A stretch of 47,539 nucleotides of DNA from Verrucomicrobiota bacterium (GTDB lineage: Bacteria; Verrucomicrobiota; Verrucomicrobiia; Opitutales; Opitutaceae): the NCBI GenBank assembly GCA_947471035.1, contig CANIWJ010000014.1, positions 1-47,539 on the forward strand. Reading direction: 5' to 3'. Position numbers and translations under genes: made by a program. Shown here in pieces: positions 11,211 to 20,223 of the stretch (the first letter of the stretch is position 1; each line of letters begins with the position of its first letter). The notes beneath the pieces were generated by a model. The model searched no databases. It was not told the DNA's origin and was given only the letters and a program-made list of their open reading frames with translations.

Positions 11211-12034
11211 AGGCGCGGGGTTTACGCGGCATCGTCGTCGCAAGCTTTTTGGGCTGGGGTTTGCTCGGCGGGGGACTTGTTGGTTTCGCGTGTGCGCAAG
11301 ACGACCAAGCTGGGGCGCGGGCGATCACGCCGGAATGGCAGGTTGCGCAAGTGAGTGGCCGGGTCTTGGTGCGCTCAGCTGATGGCCGTAACCAAGTGCC
11401 GGCCCAAGCGGGGCACGCGTTGCCCGCTGGCGGCGTGGTGATCAGTGGTGCCAATTCACGGGTGGAGCTGGTGGCTGGTGGCAGCATCTGGCGCATTGGC
11501 TCGCTGGGTGTCTGGCAAGCCCTGCCGGACGGGGCGCGGGTGCTGGCGGGCAGTGCGTTGGCGGTGGTGCCGCCCGGAACGGAGCAAGTGGTGGAGGCGC
11601 TGGGCGGGAGAATGTGGCTAGGGTCGGGCACATGGATGCTTACGGCGGTGGAAAACGAGGGTTTGAAGGTAGTCTGTTTCGCCGCCACGGGCACCTTGCG
11701 CACGGGGAGTGGTTCCGAGACCGTTGCTCAGGCGGAAACCATACGGCAACTGCGGGCCGGGGAGTTGGTTTTTTTACGGCCCGGCGGCCGTGGCTTTGGT
11801 CCGGTAGTCACAATCTTTATCGCGGAGTCGCTTGGCACCAGCCGGCTCGTACAAGGGTTTACCCGGCCCTTGCCCAATTTTAAGGAATTGCAGTTGGCGG
11901 CGGCGGTGCAAAGCGACCGGCTGGCTGCGGTGAGTAAGGCGCTCGTCGCCGGGGCCAAGGACCAGACAGGGTTTCAGGTCATGGTCACGGAGCCGCCGGA
12001 GGCACGCAAACAACCGCGCCGCTCGGCCCCGTAA
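11207..12034 (+). CDS. FecR-like secreted protein coupled to the cyclase
   Basis: 275 residues. The ATG lies inside the cyclase stop (ATGA overlap), so translation is probably coupled. A signal peptide (GIVVASFLGWGLLGGGLVGFACAQ) precedes a FecR-like beta domain: WQVAQVSGRVLVRSADGR, HALPAGGVVISGANSRVELVAGGSIWRIG, then GTEQVVEALGGRMWLGSGTWMLTAVE. The C-terminal 80 residues (FIAESLGTSRLVQGF...) are helical and unassigned. Pairing with a CHASE2 cyclase suggests that it modulates the extracytoplasmic sensor or reads the same stimulus. That role is inferred only from gene order. Confidence 0.7.
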   Translation: MKARGLRGIVVASFLGWGLLGGGLVGFACAQDDQAGARAITPEWQVAQVSGRVLVRSADGRNQVPAQAGHALPAGGVVISGANSRVELVAGGSIWRIGSLGVWQALPDGARVLAGSALAVVPPGTEQVVEALGGRMWLGSGTWMLTAVENEGLKVVCFAATGTLRTGSGSETVAQAETIRQLRAGELVFLRPGGRGFGPVVTIFIAESLGTSRLVQGFTRPLPNFKELQLAAAVQSDRLAAVSKALVAGAKDQTGFQVMVTEPPEARKQPRRSAP

Positions 12035-12043
12035 CTGGTCTCC

Positions 12044-12502
12044 CTACGTTTCAGTTGCGTTTGTGCGCTGTGCAGCCCGGTCGGCGCAGGCACCGACCGC
12101 CATGCCCAATATTAGCGCCAGCCGCAAGGCGAGGTCGAGGAGGGTGATTTTTCCTGCGCCGCCGAAGCAGCCGCAGGCGATGTCGAGACCCCGCGCCCAG
12201 GCGCTGGCCACCACTCCGAAAAAAAGCACCGAAAGTCCTATGCCAAGCAGCCAAGCCCCGCGCCGCGCGGCGGCGGGGGAGAAAAGCAGGCCGAGTGCGA
12301 CCAGGCACTCGATCCAGGGCAGCCCCAACGCGACCGCGTAGTTGGCTGGCGGTGACAACAACCTATAGTTGGCCACGGCGACGGCGAAGCCGGCCGGATC
12401 GAGCAACTTGGGCGTGGCCGCGACGAGCAACACGGTCGCTACGAGCAGGCGCGCGGCGAAGGCGGCGAGGGAGAGAAGCCGGGGTGTTTTCATGGGTGCC
12501 AT
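12044..12502 (-). CDS. MauE/DoxX-family membrane protein
   Basis: 152 residues with four predicted membrane helices (about 8-26, 50-70, 80-103, 120-140). The first helix ends in VAATPKLLDP, typical of DoxX/MauE proteins. The loop DIACGCFGG carries the Cys-Gly-Cys seen in MauE-type members, which are linked to disulfide or thiol handling in the periplasm. It is the last gene of a minus-strand trio and starts 13 bases inside the rhodanese gene. No methylamine dehydrogenase genes are present, so the mau name would mislead. A thiol/redox role is inference. Confidence 0.78.
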   Translation of the reverse strand: MAPMKTPRLLSLAAFAARLLVATVLLVAATPKLLDPAGFAVAVANYRLLSPPANYAVALGLPWIECLVALGLLFSPAAARRGAWLLGIGLSVLFFGVVASAWARGLDIACGCFGGAGKITLLDLALRLALILGMAVGACADRAAQRTNATET

Positions 12503-12960
12503 GCCTCCCAGCCGCCGCGAAGCACATAAATGTTAGCGGAGCCGAGCTCGCGGCTCAGGCGGTCCGCCACGCTTTGGCTGGCACCGCAGTTGGCGCTGCT
12601 GCAATACACGACGACCGGGTTTTCCGGCTGCCACAATTCCAGCACGTTCGGCAGCAGGGTTTCCCACTCCGGCTCGGTCAATCGCACTGCGCCCGGCACG
12701 TGCCCAAGGGTGTAGGCTTCGGTTGGCCGGGCGTCTAGCCACAGTGTCTGGGCGAAACGGGCATCGTTACGGATTTCGGTCAGCGTCAACTGTGGCGCGG
12801 CCGCGGTCGTGTTGTTCTGCGGGTCGAGATAGGGCAGAGAGGGGCGTTTGGGGTGCCAGAGAGCGGTGGCAACCGCCGCCATCAAAGCGAGTGCCAGCAA
12901 GGCGGCGGCGGGACGCACGGCGGAGGCGCACCACGCGGCGAGCTTACCGGATTTGCGCAT
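12490..12960 (-). CDS. Membrane-anchored rhodanese-domain protein
   Basis: 156 residues. One N-terminal helix (about 15-35) would tether a periplasmic rhodanese domain. Family marks are LWLDARPTEAYTLGHVPGAVRL, the active-site loop VVYCSSANCGAS with the catalytic Cys, and YVLRGGWEAW. Rhodaneses move sulfane sulfur or act on thiols. The ATG sits 17 bases inside the upstream DUF1573 gene, and the gene overlaps the MauE/DoxX gene by 13 bases, which argues for tightly coupled expression. The substrate is unknown. Confidence 0.87.
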   Translation of the reverse strand: MRKSGKLAAWCASAVRPAAALLALALMAAVATALWHPKRPSLPYLDPQNNTTAAAPQLTLTEIRNDARFAQTLWLDARPTEAYTLGHVPGAVRLTEPEWETLLPNVLELWQPENPVVVYCSSANCGASQSVADRLSRELGSANIYVLRGGWEAWHP

Positions 12961-13627
12961 AAAGGGTGCGGTTGATTTCGGTTTGGCCGGCCGGGCGCAA
13001 CGTTAGGGTGATGACGGCGCGGGTCGCGGCGGTGGTGTCACGCGGGGTGATTTCTATGGCGGCGGGTTCGGTGCCTTCGGCGGCGATCAGACGAACGGCG
13101 AAGACCGGGTTGGCCGAACTTACCCGCAGCAGTTCCACGCTGGCTGCGGCGGGCGGGTGAATCAGCACGCGTTGGGGGGTGGGTGCGGTGTTGAGCGTCC
13201 AGCGCACGAGCCGTGGCGTGAGGCTTACCCAATCGGTAAAGGTGAGGTTCAGCGTGAGCGGGTAGGGCTCCCGGTCTGGCTCGTCGGTGGCGACGGTGAC
13301 CGTGCCGGTTCTCAGGCCCAGGCTGCCTCTGGCTTGGAAGTTTACCGTGACCACGCCTTCGGCTCCGGGGGCGACGCTTTTCAGGTCGCTGCGGGCGGTG
13401 GTGCAGCCGCAGCTGGAGCTAAGCTCGGAGATTTTAATCGTGGTTGTTCCCGTATTTTTAAAGGCGAAGCGCACCTCCGCCGAATCGACGCCGGGGGCAA
13501 GGGTTTCGGTATGGACCGGTTGCCGCCAAGTAAGCTCGGCTGAGAGGGTAAGCGGCGCGAGGCAGGCCAATGCCCACGGGAGGGCTAGCCGACGGGAAAG
13601 GAAAAATGGGGGGGCGTGCACGGCCAT
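12944..13627 (-). CDS. DUF1573 secreted Ig-like protein
   Basis: 227 residues. The signal peptide ([19 protein letters not shown]) is followed by a DUF1573 domain: [25 protein letters not shown], then [20 protein letters not shown] and TVTVATDEP. The SCGC cysteine pair is the family hallmark. A second beta-sandwich-like half follows (about 130-225). It is the first gene of the trio with rhodanese and MauE/DoxX, all exported or membrane-bound and all with cysteines in conserved positions. The DUF1573 function is not established. Context suggests a periplasmic sulfur or thiol relay. Confidence 0.83.
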   Translation of the reverse strand: MAVHAPPFFLSRRLALPWALACLAPLTLSAELTWRQPVHTETLAPGVDSAEVRFAFKNTGTTTIKISELSSSCGCTTARSDLKSVAPGAEGVVTVNFQARGSLGLRTGTVTVATDEPDREPYPLTLNLTFTDWVSLTPRLVRWTLNTAPTPQRVLIHPPAAASVELLRVSSANPVFAVRLIAAEGTEPAAIEITPRDTTAATRAVITLTLRPAGQTEINRTLYAQIR

Positions 13628-13713
13628 CGCGGTCGGTTCTGACGGAGGCGCGGGCCAAGGTCAGGTGTTTTCTCCCTTCACGTGGCGGCGTTATCTGTTC
13701 ACGGTGCGACATT

Positions 13714-14313
13714 ATGCCCGCCGCCATCCGCACCGCCACCCTCGCCCGCAAGACCGCCGAGACCGACATCAAGCTCACGCTTTTGGTCGATGGGGGCGGA
13801 CGCTCCAACATCGCCACCGGAGTGCCGTTTTTCGACCACATGCTCACGCTTTTCGCCAAGCACGGACACTTCGATCTCGATGTTTCCTGCGTGGGTGATG
13901 TCGCGGTCGATTACCATCACACCGTCGAGGACGTGGGCATCGTGCTGGGCGAAGCGTTCAAGCAAGCTTTGAGCGACAAGAAAGGCATCGTGCGCTACGG
14001 ATTCTTTTACGTGCCCATGGACGAGGCGCTGGCTCGCGTGGTGGTGGATCTTTCCGGTCGTGCGGCGCTGGTTTATGACGTGGTCGCGCCGACCATGTAT
14101 GTGCGCGATTTCAATCTCATCCTGGTGAAGGAGTTTTGCCGCGCCTTCAGTAACGCCCTCGCGTGCAATTTGCATGTGAAACTCGAGTATGGCGAGGAGC
14201 CGCATCACGTCGCCGAGGCGATTTTCAAGGCCCTCGCCCGCGCGCTCGACGCCGCCGTGCGCATCGATGCCCGCAGCGCCGATCAAATCCCCAGCACCAA
14301 GGGCCGCATCTGA
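13714..14313 (+). CDS. hisB: Imidazoleglycerol-phosphate dehydratase
   Basis: 199 residues, matching monofunctional IGPD. It catalyses dehydration of imidazoleglycerol phosphate in histidine biosynthesis. Metal-binding motifs are intact: [23 protein letters not shown] and [19 protein letters not shown]. The frame is open 48 codons upstream, but the ATG at 13714 gives the family N-terminus ([21 protein letters not shown]). Its stop overlaps the hisH start by one base (TGATG), so the two are coupled. No HisB phosphatase domain is present. Confidence 0.96.
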   Translation: MPAAIRTATLARKTAETDIKLTLLVDGGGRSNIATGVPFFDHMLTLFAKHGHFDLDVSCVGDVAVDYHHTVEDVGIVLGEAFKQALSDKKGIVRYGFFYVPMDEALARVVVDLSGRAALVYDVVAPTMYVRDFNLILVKEFCRAFSNALACNLHVKLEYGEEPHHVAEAIFKALARALDAAVRIDARSADQIPSTKGRI

Positions 14314-14960
14314 TGATCGCCGTCATCGACAACGGAATTTGCAACCTGCGCTCCGTCACCAAGGCGCTTGAGGCGGTGGGTGCGCCGGTGCGCGTGGTGC
14401 GCACTCCGGCCGAAGTCGCGGCGGCCGGGGCCTCGGGCCTCGTTTTGCCCGGCGTGGGCGCGCTGCGCGATTGCGTGGCTTCGTTGCGCGCCACCGGGCT
14501 CGACCAGACCGTGCGCGATTGGATCGCCGCCGACCGCCCGTTTCTGGGAGTGTGCCTAGGCATGCAGGCCCTGTTTGAGCACTCCGAAGAGGGTGGCGGG
14601 GCTGGCACCGTCGGGTTGGGCGTATTCCCGGGCCGCGTCGTGCGTTTTCAGCGTCCGCCCGAGTTTAAAATTCCGCACATGGGCTGGAACGACGTGCGGT
14701 TTACCCAAACGGCATCGCCTTTGCGGGACGGTTTGGCGGAGCAAGGGGAGGCGTTTTATTTCGTGCACAGTTTTCACTGCGTGCCGATGGATGCTTCACT
14801 GGTGCTGGCGGAGTGCGACTACGGCGGGACCTTTACCGCTGCGATCGCCCGCGGGCGCTGTTTTGCCACCCAATTCCACCCGGAAAAAAGCCAGGCCAAA
14901 GGGCTGCGAATTTATGGAAATTTTGCAGCGGTCGCGATCGCTGCGAGCCCGAACCGTTGA
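14313..14960 (+). CDS. hisH: Imidazole glycerol phosphate synthase, glutamine amidotransferase subunit
   Basis: 215 residues. HisH hydrolyses glutamine and channels ammonia to HisF in histidine biosynthesis. The class I amidotransferase marks are present: LPGVGALRDC, the nucleophile in FLGVCLGMQALFE, YFVHSFH, and the His-Glu pair in ATQFHPEKSQ. PHMGWN is a HisH-specific segment. The start ATG shares a base with the hisB stop. HisF and HisA are not immediately downstream, so the his genes are split in this genome. Confidence 0.96.
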   Translation: MIAVIDNGICNLRSVTKALEAVGAPVRVVRTPAEVAAAGASGLVLPGVGALRDCVASLRATGLDQTVRDWIAADRPFLGVCLGMQALFEHSEEGGGAGTVGLGVFPGRVVRFQRPPEFKIPHMGWNDVRFTQTASPLRDGLAEQGEAFYFVHSFHCVPMDASLVLAECDYGGTFTAAIARGRCFATQFHPEKSQAKGLRIYGNFAAVAIAASPNR

Positions 14961-15117
14961 CTCGCAACGGGCCTATTTTCGCGGACTTAATCCACCTTCG
15001 GACGTAACATTTGCTTACGTAGCCTAGTGTTTTCGCTAATGGGTTGGCGTTAAATCCGTGCGCTAGGGCAACTTTGCTTTGCAAGGGGCACTCCATTTGC
15101 TCTCTTGCCCATTACCT

Positions 15118-16416
15118 ATGGCCAATATCGCTACCCTGAACCTCGACGGTAAAGAAATCCCCCTTCCCGTGATTGTCGGCTCGGAAGGAGAGAAGGCCAT
15201 TGATATAAATAAGTTACGTGGGGATACCGGCTACATTACCTACGATGACGGCTTTGGTAATACCGGATCCTGCCTGAGCAAAATCACGTTTATCGACGGC
15301 GAGGTAGGTATCTTGCGCTACCGCGGGTATCCGATCGAGCAGCTGGCGGAGAAATCAAATTTCATTGAGACCTCGTTGCTGGTCATGAACGGCGAGTTGC
15401 CCACGCCCGACCAACGCTCGGCGTTTTCGGCGCTTTTGACCAAGCACGCTCCGCTGCGTCAGGATTTGATGCGCTTCATCGAGTCTTTCCCCACCGGGGC
15501 GCATCCCATGGCGATTCTCTCCGCGACCATGAACGCCCTCGGGGCCTACCATCCGCACTTGGCGAGCAACAACCACCAAGCTGATTTGCAGCACTTCGAC
15601 GAGGCGGCTGCCATTGCCATCTCCAAGGTCCGCACCATCGCCGCCTGCTCGTATCGCGCGTCCCGCGGCCTGCCTTTTAATCACCCCAATCCCAAGCTCG
15701 GCTACTGCGAGAACTTCCTGCACATGATGTTCTCCGATCCCTACGCGGATTTCGTGCCCACGCCCGAGGTGGCCTCGGCGTTGAATCTTTTCCTACTCCT
15801 CCACGCCGACCACGAGCAAAACTGCTCCACCTCCACGGTGCGCATGGTCGCCTCCGCCGGAGCCAACGTGTTTGCCTCGGTCTCCGCCGGCGTAAACGCG
15901 CTCTGGGGTCCGCTTCATGGTGGAGCCAACATGGCGGTGATCGAGATGTTGAAAAACATCCACGCTGATCGCGACGACGGCACGCGCTTCATCGCCGCCG
16001 CCAAATCCGGCAAAGGCGACCGTCTGATGGGCTTCGGCCACCGTGTTTACAAAAACTACGATCCCCGCGCCAAGATCATCAAAGCCTCCTTCTACAAGGC
16101 GCTCGCCTCGCTCGGCATCAAGGACGACCCCTTGCTAAACATCGCCATGAAGCTCGAAGAATGCGCTTTGAACGATGACTACTTCGTGCAGCGTAAACTC
16201 TACCCGAACGTCGATTTCTACTCGGGCCTGATCATGCGCGCGCTGGGCATTCCGGAGAACATGTTTACCGTCATGTTCGCCCTCGGCCGCATGCCCGGCT
16301 GGATCGCGCAGTGGCGCGAGGTTGCCGCCAATTCCAAGCTCAAGATCTACCGTCCCCGCCAGGTTTACGTCGGCGAGCCCATGCGCAACTTCGTGCCGGC
16401 CAACCTTCGCAAATAA
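15118..16416 (+). CDS. gltA: Citrate synthase (type II)
   Basis: 432 residues. It condenses oxaloacetate and acetyl-CoA at TCA-cycle entry. Catalytic regions are intact: [30 protein letters not shown] (His), [15 protein letters not shown] (His) and PNVDFYSGL (Asp). Length and layout match the hexameric Gram-negative type. The ATG at 15118 gives [18 protein letters not shown], a normal N-terminus; an in-frame ATG 13 codons upstream adds residues unlike the family. A 157-base gap from hisH suggests its own promoter. Confidence 0.96.
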   Translation: MANIATLNLDGKEIPLPVIVGSEGEKAIDINKLRGDTGYITYDDGFGNTGSCLSKITFIDGEVGILRYRGYPIEQLAEKSNFIETSLLVMNGELPTPDQRSAFSALLTKHAPLRQDLMRFIESFPTGAHPMAILSATMNALGAYHPHLASNNHQADLQHFDEAAAIAISKVRTIAACSYRASRGLPFNHPNPKLGYCENFLHMMFSDPYADFVPTPEVASALNLFLLLHADHEQNCSTSTVRMVASAGANVFASVSAGVNALWGPLHGGANMAVIEMLKNIHADRDDGTRFIAAAKSGKGDRLMGFGHRVYKNYDPRAKIIKASFYKALASLGIKDDPLLNIAMKLEECALNDDYFVQRKLYPNVDFYSGLIMRALGIPENMFTVMFALGRMPGWIAQWREVAANSKLKIYRPRQVYVGEPMRNFVPANLRK

Positions 16417-16474
16417 GGCGTCGCGACAGCGGGCCTGCTTGCGTCCTCAGGCCTGCCGTTCCGGGCACTTGGAG

Positions 16475-17320
16475 CTAAGAGCGTTTCAATACGTAGGCCC
16501 GCCGGTAGTCGCGCGGCGAGCAACCGAGTTCTAGCCGGAAGCGGCGCGAGAAATAAAACTCGTCCGCGAATCCGGTGCGCGTAGCCACTTCGCGCACCGG
16601 CAGCTCGGATTCCACCAGCAGTCGGCAGGCCGCTTGCATACGCAGCGCCTGCAAGGTGCGCGCCGGGCTATCCGGCATGCTTTCGGACCAACGTCGGCGG
16701 AGGGTCGAAGGCGACCAGCCATGGCTCGCCGCCAAGGCTTCCGGCCGCAAGGAGGAGTCCGCGAGTCCGGCTTGGAGTTCGGCCAGGATGAGTTGCACCG
16801 TGGCCGCATCGCCCACTGGCGCTTCACGACGAGCCGGGGGCAACCAGCTTTCCAGAATCATGCGCTCGCATACCCGATCGATCCGGTCCGCGATGGCGGC
16901 GGGCTCGGCCGAAGACACCAGTTCGCGCAGGGCCTTGGCTTGGGCTCGCACCGCTTCGATGTCACGGATGGGCCAAAGCGGTTTTTCGGGATCCAGCAGC
17001 CTGGTGGCTTCGAAGCGTGGTTTAGTTTCCGCGGGGTAGGTTATGTAGAGTTCTTCCCAGGTTTCCGAAGGCGAGTTGCTGGGGCCATATTCCAAGGCCT
17101 CGCCCGGCCATTGCGTGATCACACACGGCGCTTCGACCGCCCAGATTCGCCCGAGCCGGTGAAATTCGCCCTTTCCGCGCAGGATAAACGAGAAATTGCA
17201 GGTCGAGAACGTCGTCCGCACCCAGTGGTCTTTGGCGCTGATATGGTTGGTGTTGAAGACCGGAAACGGCGACGGATGGCGGCGCGTAAAGGCACCCCAG
17301 TGTTTGATTGAAAAGTCCAT
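16475..17320 (-). CDS. AraC-family transcriptional regulator
   Basis: 281 residues. The N-terminal half looks like an AraC cupin sensor (FNTNHISAKDHWVRTTF, FSFILRGKGEFHRLG, APCVITQWPGEALEYGP). The C-terminal ~100 residues hold two helix-turn-helix units: SLRPEALAASHGWSPSTLRRRW, and VREVATRTGFADEFYFSRRFRLELGCSPRDYRR, which is the conserved family signature. It is divergent from thuA with a 68-base gap, so it probably controls the thuA/dehydrogenase unit, likely in response to a sugar. The ligand is unknown. Confidence 0.9.
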   Translation of the reverse strand: MDFSIKHWGAFTRRHPSPFPVFNTNHISAKDHWVRTTFSTCNFSFILRGKGEFHRLGRIWAVEAPCVITQWPGEALEYGPSNSPSETWEELYITYPAETKPRFEATRLLDPEKPLWPIRDIEAVRAQAKALRELVSSAEPAAIADRIDRVCERMILESWLPPARREAPVGDAATVQLILAELQAGLADSSLRPEALAASHGWSPSTLRRRWSESMPDSPARTLQALRMQAACRLLVESELPVREVATRTGFADEFYFSRRFRLELGCSPRDYRRAYVLKRS

Positions 17321-17388
17321 GTATTTGGCGGGGGTGTCTATTCCATCGTGCGCAATAAAAGCGTATGCTGGTTTTTCACCAATAAACC

Positions 17389-18048
17389 ATGAAGAAAATC
17401 CTTTTTATCAGCGGCGGTTGGGAAGGCCACCGTCCTGACGAGATTATCCAGATTTTTGCCGATGAGTTGCGCGCCTGTGGTTTGGAGCCCGAAATTGTGC
17501 GCGATCTCACGGTTTTGTCTGATGGGGAGCGATTGAAGGCCTACGCGGCGATTTTTCCGTGTTGGACGATGGGGCAGCTGACCGATGAGCAACATCGCGG
17601 CTTGGTTGAAGCCGTGCGTGGCGGCGTCGGCTTGGCGGGTGTGCATGGAGGCATGGGGGACGCCTTTCGCGGTCGCCTGGATTACGAGTGGATGGTCGGC
17701 GGCCATTTCGTGGGGCATCCTCATGTAGGTGATTACACCGTGCGGGTGACGGATTGGACCAGTCCGATCACGGCCGGACTGCCGCCGGTTTTTGCCTATC
17801 GTTCCGAGCAATACTACCTCTTGGTCGATCCTGCCGTGCACGTGCTGGCCACCGCCGCCTACACATACGAATGCCGAACCGTGGACATGCCGGTCGCGTG
17901 GATAAAAACATGGGGGGCGGGCCGCGTTTTCTACAACGCGCTCGGCCACAACCCCGACGAGTTTACCCAGTTTCCCGCCGCCCGCACCTTGACCGTGCGC
18001 GGCTGTTTGTGGGCCGCCGGCGTGTTTTTGGGTGTGTCTTGGAAATAA
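17389..18048 (+). CDS. ThuA-domain protein
   Basis: 219 residues of the ThuA/trehalose-utilisation fold, a class I amidotransferase-like domain without the usual nucleophile. Family marks: ILFISGGWEGHRPDE, FPCWTMGQLTDEQHRGLVEAVRGG, GLAGVHGGMGDAF, WMVGGHFVGHP, and GAGRVFYNALGHNPDEF. Members are linked to sugar oxidation or isomerisation and often sit beside Gfo/Idh/MocA dehydrogenases, as here. The last codons (GVSWK-stop) lie inside the left arm of the inverted-repeat element at 18030-18301, so the natural C-terminus may have been replaced by that element. Confidence 0.87.
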   Translation: MKKILFISGGWEGHRPDEIIQIFADELRACGLEPEIVRDLTVLSDGERLKAYAAIFPCWTMGQLTDEQHRGLVEAVRGGVGLAGVHGGMGDAFRGRLDYEWMVGGHFVGHPHVGDYTVRVTDWTSPITAGLPPVFAYRSEQYYLLVDPAVHVLATAAYTYECRTVDMPVAWIKTWGAGRVFYNALGHNPDEFTQFPAARTLTVRGCLWAAGVFLGVSWK

Positions 18049-18301
18049 AGAGGCGCGGCGTGGAGAGGGAAACCGGCTCGCCCAAGGCGGCCGAGGCGGA
18101 GGTGGGCCAGAGGCCTATGCCGCCTCGGGCAACGCCGGGCCAGCCGGTTTCCCTCCCACCCTTTGGGCCGGGGCGGAGGCAGGGATTGGGCGGCGTTGGG
18201 CGCGAGGGGCAGGGCCTTCCAGGCCCAGCACCCTCGCCCCCGCCTTGCCCCAGCCCTTCTGCGCTCCCGGCGACGCGCCTCTTTATTTCCAAGACACACC
18301 C
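18030..18301. repeat. 272-base nested inverted-repeat element (28-bp perfect ends)
   Basis: A perfect 28-bp inverted repeat (18030-18057 with 18274-18301) encloses GC-rich DNA that folds into further hairpins. One pairs 18067-18078 with 18142-18153 (GGGAAACCGGCT) and contains CCGAGGCGG/CCGCCTCGG (18091-18099 with 18120-18128). Another pairs 18202-18208 with 18231-18237 (GCGAGGG) and contains GGGCCT/AGGCCC (18212-18217 with 18221-18226). No transposase is encoded. It looks like a foldback/MITE or a structured RNA, and it covers the thuA stop. Confidence 0.8.
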
Positions 18302-18328
18302 TAATTTTACCCCAAGATTTCTCCTCCG

Positions 18329-19375
18329 ATGAACTCCCAAACGTATTCCTCCCCCGCTTCCATCAAAGTTGCCGTCGTCGGTTATGGCGGCGCTTTCAAT
18401 ATGGGGCGCCAGCACTTAAACGAGATGAAGGCCGCCGGCATGACGCCTCTGGCCGTGGTCGAGCTCGACCCCAAGCGGCTCGAGGTCGCCCGGGCCGATT
18501 TTCACGGGATCGAAACCTACGCCACGGTGGACGAGTTGCTTGCTCGCTCGGCCGTTGATCTGGTCACCGTGATTACACCGCATAACACCCACGCCGAGCT
18601 TGGCCTGAAAATCGTCTCCGCCGGTCGTCACGTCGTTATGGAAAAACCCATGGCGCTCACCACGGCCGAGTGCGACGCGCTGATCGCCGCCGCCGGTAGG
18701 TCCGGCGTGGTGGTGAGCACGTATCATAATCGGCACTGGGATGGTTGTATCCTGCGTGCCAGCGAGATCGTGCGCTCTGGCGCCTTGGGGGAGATCGTGC
18801 GCATCGATCTGCGCATGGGCCAGCACGCCCGGCCCGGCGATTGGTGGCGTTCCTCGCGCAGTATCTCCGGCGGTGTGCTTTACGACTGGGGCGTGCACCT
18901 GCTCGAATATTCCCTGCAATTAATCACCGCCCCGATTACCGAAGTGAGTGGTTACGCATGGAACGGATACTGGGCCGGGCAACCGGGTTTTCCCTGGGCG
19001 CAGGACGCCAACGAGGACGAGGCGCAGGCCACGGTGCGTTTCGCCAGCGGGCAGCGCCTAAATCTCACCATCACACACCTCGATGCCGCGCCTGAACATG
19101 GATTTATGAAAATCGTCGGCACCCGGGCCACCCACGTGATCGAGAGCAATGGCGCCGAAACCTGCACCCCGGGGGCGAACGGCGCTGTGACCATCGAACG
19201 CGCACCGCATCCGAAATCCCAAGGCGAAAAGTTTTATCAAAACATGGTCGCCCACCTGACTGCGGGCGAGTCGCTCGTGATCACCGGTGAGTGGGCCCGT
19301 CGCCCGATTCACGTTCTGGATCTCGCCGCGCGCAGCGCGCTGGAGGGGCGAGCTTTGACCGCAGTGTACGGTTGA
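18329..19375 (+). CDS. Gfo/Idh/MocA-family NAD(P)-dependent oxidoreductase
   Basis: 348 residues. The N-terminal Rossmann fold has VAVVGYGGAFNMGRQHL, a slightly unusual glycine loop with GGAFNMG. It continues with VTVITPHNTHAELGLKIV and HVVMEKPMALT, where EKP carries the catalytic lysine. The C-terminal alpha/beta domain includes GGVLYDWGVHLLEYSLQL, with the conserved D and H. These enzymes oxidise sugars or cyclitols with NAD(P). With thuA and the AraC regulator it forms a probable carbohydrate catabolic unit. The substrate cannot be named from the sequence. Confidence 0.93.
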   Translation: MNSQTYSSPASIKVAVVGYGGAFNMGRQHLNEMKAAGMTPLAVVELDPKRLEVARADFHGIETYATVDELLARSAVDLVTVITPHNTHAELGLKIVSAGRHVVMEKPMALTTAECDALIAAAGRSGVVVSTYHNRHWDGCILRASEIVRSGALGEIVRIDLRMGQHARPGDWWRSSRSISGGVLYDWGVHLLEYSLQLITAPITEVSGYAWNGYWAGQPGFPWAQDANEDEAQATVRFASGQRLNLTITHLDAAPEHGFMKIVGTRATHVIESNGAETCTPGANGAVTIERAPHPKSQGEKFYQNMVAHLTAGESLVITGEWARRPIHVLDLAARSALEGRALTAVYG

Positions 19376-19504
19376 GTTTCGCCGGGAGGCGGGCAGGCGG
19401 GGCGAGCGCGTTTGGCAGGGCAGTCGCGAACGGAAAAAACGGATGGAAAAAACCGCTTGCCCTCCGCGAAATCGGAGGGCTTGCTCCACCTCCCGTCAGT
19501 TTTT

Positions 19505-19581
<77 letters not shown>

Positions 19582-19584
19582 TTA

Positions 19585-19610
19585 TCCTTCTCCACGGAGA
19601 GGGATTTTTT
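19585..19610 (+). terminator. Terminator after tRNA-Pro
   Basis: A stem of eight to nine pairs (19585-19592 with 19597-19604, one G-T pair) with a tight CACG loop is followed by six T. It begins four bases after the tRNA CCA end. Confidence 0.75.
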
Positions 19611-19648
19611 GTGTCCGTAGCCAACCCTTTGGGCTGAATTGAGAGGGC

Positions 19649-20215
19649 CTAGGGCTGGGGCACGGTTTCGTCGGGGGAGGGGACCGGGGGTGTCCGCGGT
19701 GATACAAGATCGTCCTCCGTATAGAGGCGACGGTCGGGGCCGGCGCTGCGGAGTTGTATAAGGTTGAAGGCGAGGGGATGGATTTGCCACGGAGTGCCCC
19801 AGCGGTCGATGAGCTGGCCAGCGCGGAGGGCGGGGTGGTCTGCCGGGAGTGCGGAGGGGCCGAGGTTTTCTGGATCGGAGAGGGCGCGGGCGAGGTCTTC
19901 GTTGAAACCGAGGGGCGGGCGCGCGGGGTCGGCGGGGCGTTCGAGGTAGGCGCGAGTGAGGTCAGCGAGGGCGGAGAGGTCGGTGGCGGCGTCGCCTTCG
20001 AGGGTGAGGAGTTCCTCGTGGGCGAGAAGCGGAGCCTCCGGGGTGGCGACCCGGCGGGGACGAAGTTTCGGAGGCGGTGGGGGAGTAGTTTCGGTGAGGC
20101 GCGAGACGGGCGCGGGTGGCGGAGGAGGCGGCGGCGGGGAACGCAGTAGCCAGAGCAGTACGGGTAGTGCGACGGCGAAGCCAAAGGCGAGCGCGAGCGG
20201 TCGGCGGCGAGGCAT
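19649..20215 (-). CDS. Membrane-anchored protein with pseudopilin-like C-terminus
   Basis: 188 residues. There is an N-terminal helix (about 7-24), then a proline run, a helical middle, and a tail LIDRWGTPWQIHPLAFNLIQ with LRSAGPDRRLYTEDDLV. That tail resembles the calcium-binding C-terminal part of GspG-type major pseudopilins (WGxP...SxGPDxxxxTxDD). No type IV prepilin cleavage motif is visible at the N-terminus, so this is not a normal pilin. It is last in the DUF1800-DUF1501 unit, 8 bases downstream of DUF1501, and probably works with them. Confidence 0.6.
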   Translation of the reverse strand: MPRRRPLALAFGFAVALPVLLWLLRSPPPPPPPPAPVSRLTETTPPPPPKLRPRRVATPEAPLLAHEELLTLEGDAATDLSALADLTRAYLERPADPARPPLGFNEDLARALSDPENLGPSALPADHPALRAGQLIDRWGTPWQIHPLAFNLIQLRSAGPDRRLYTEDDLVSPRTPPVPSPDETVPQP

Positions 20216-20223
20216 GAGGGGCG

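Noticed and set aside
17754-18415. Pro/Gly-rich frames through the inverted-repeat element
   Set aside because: Both strands and several frames stay open because of high GC; none has a domain or start context.
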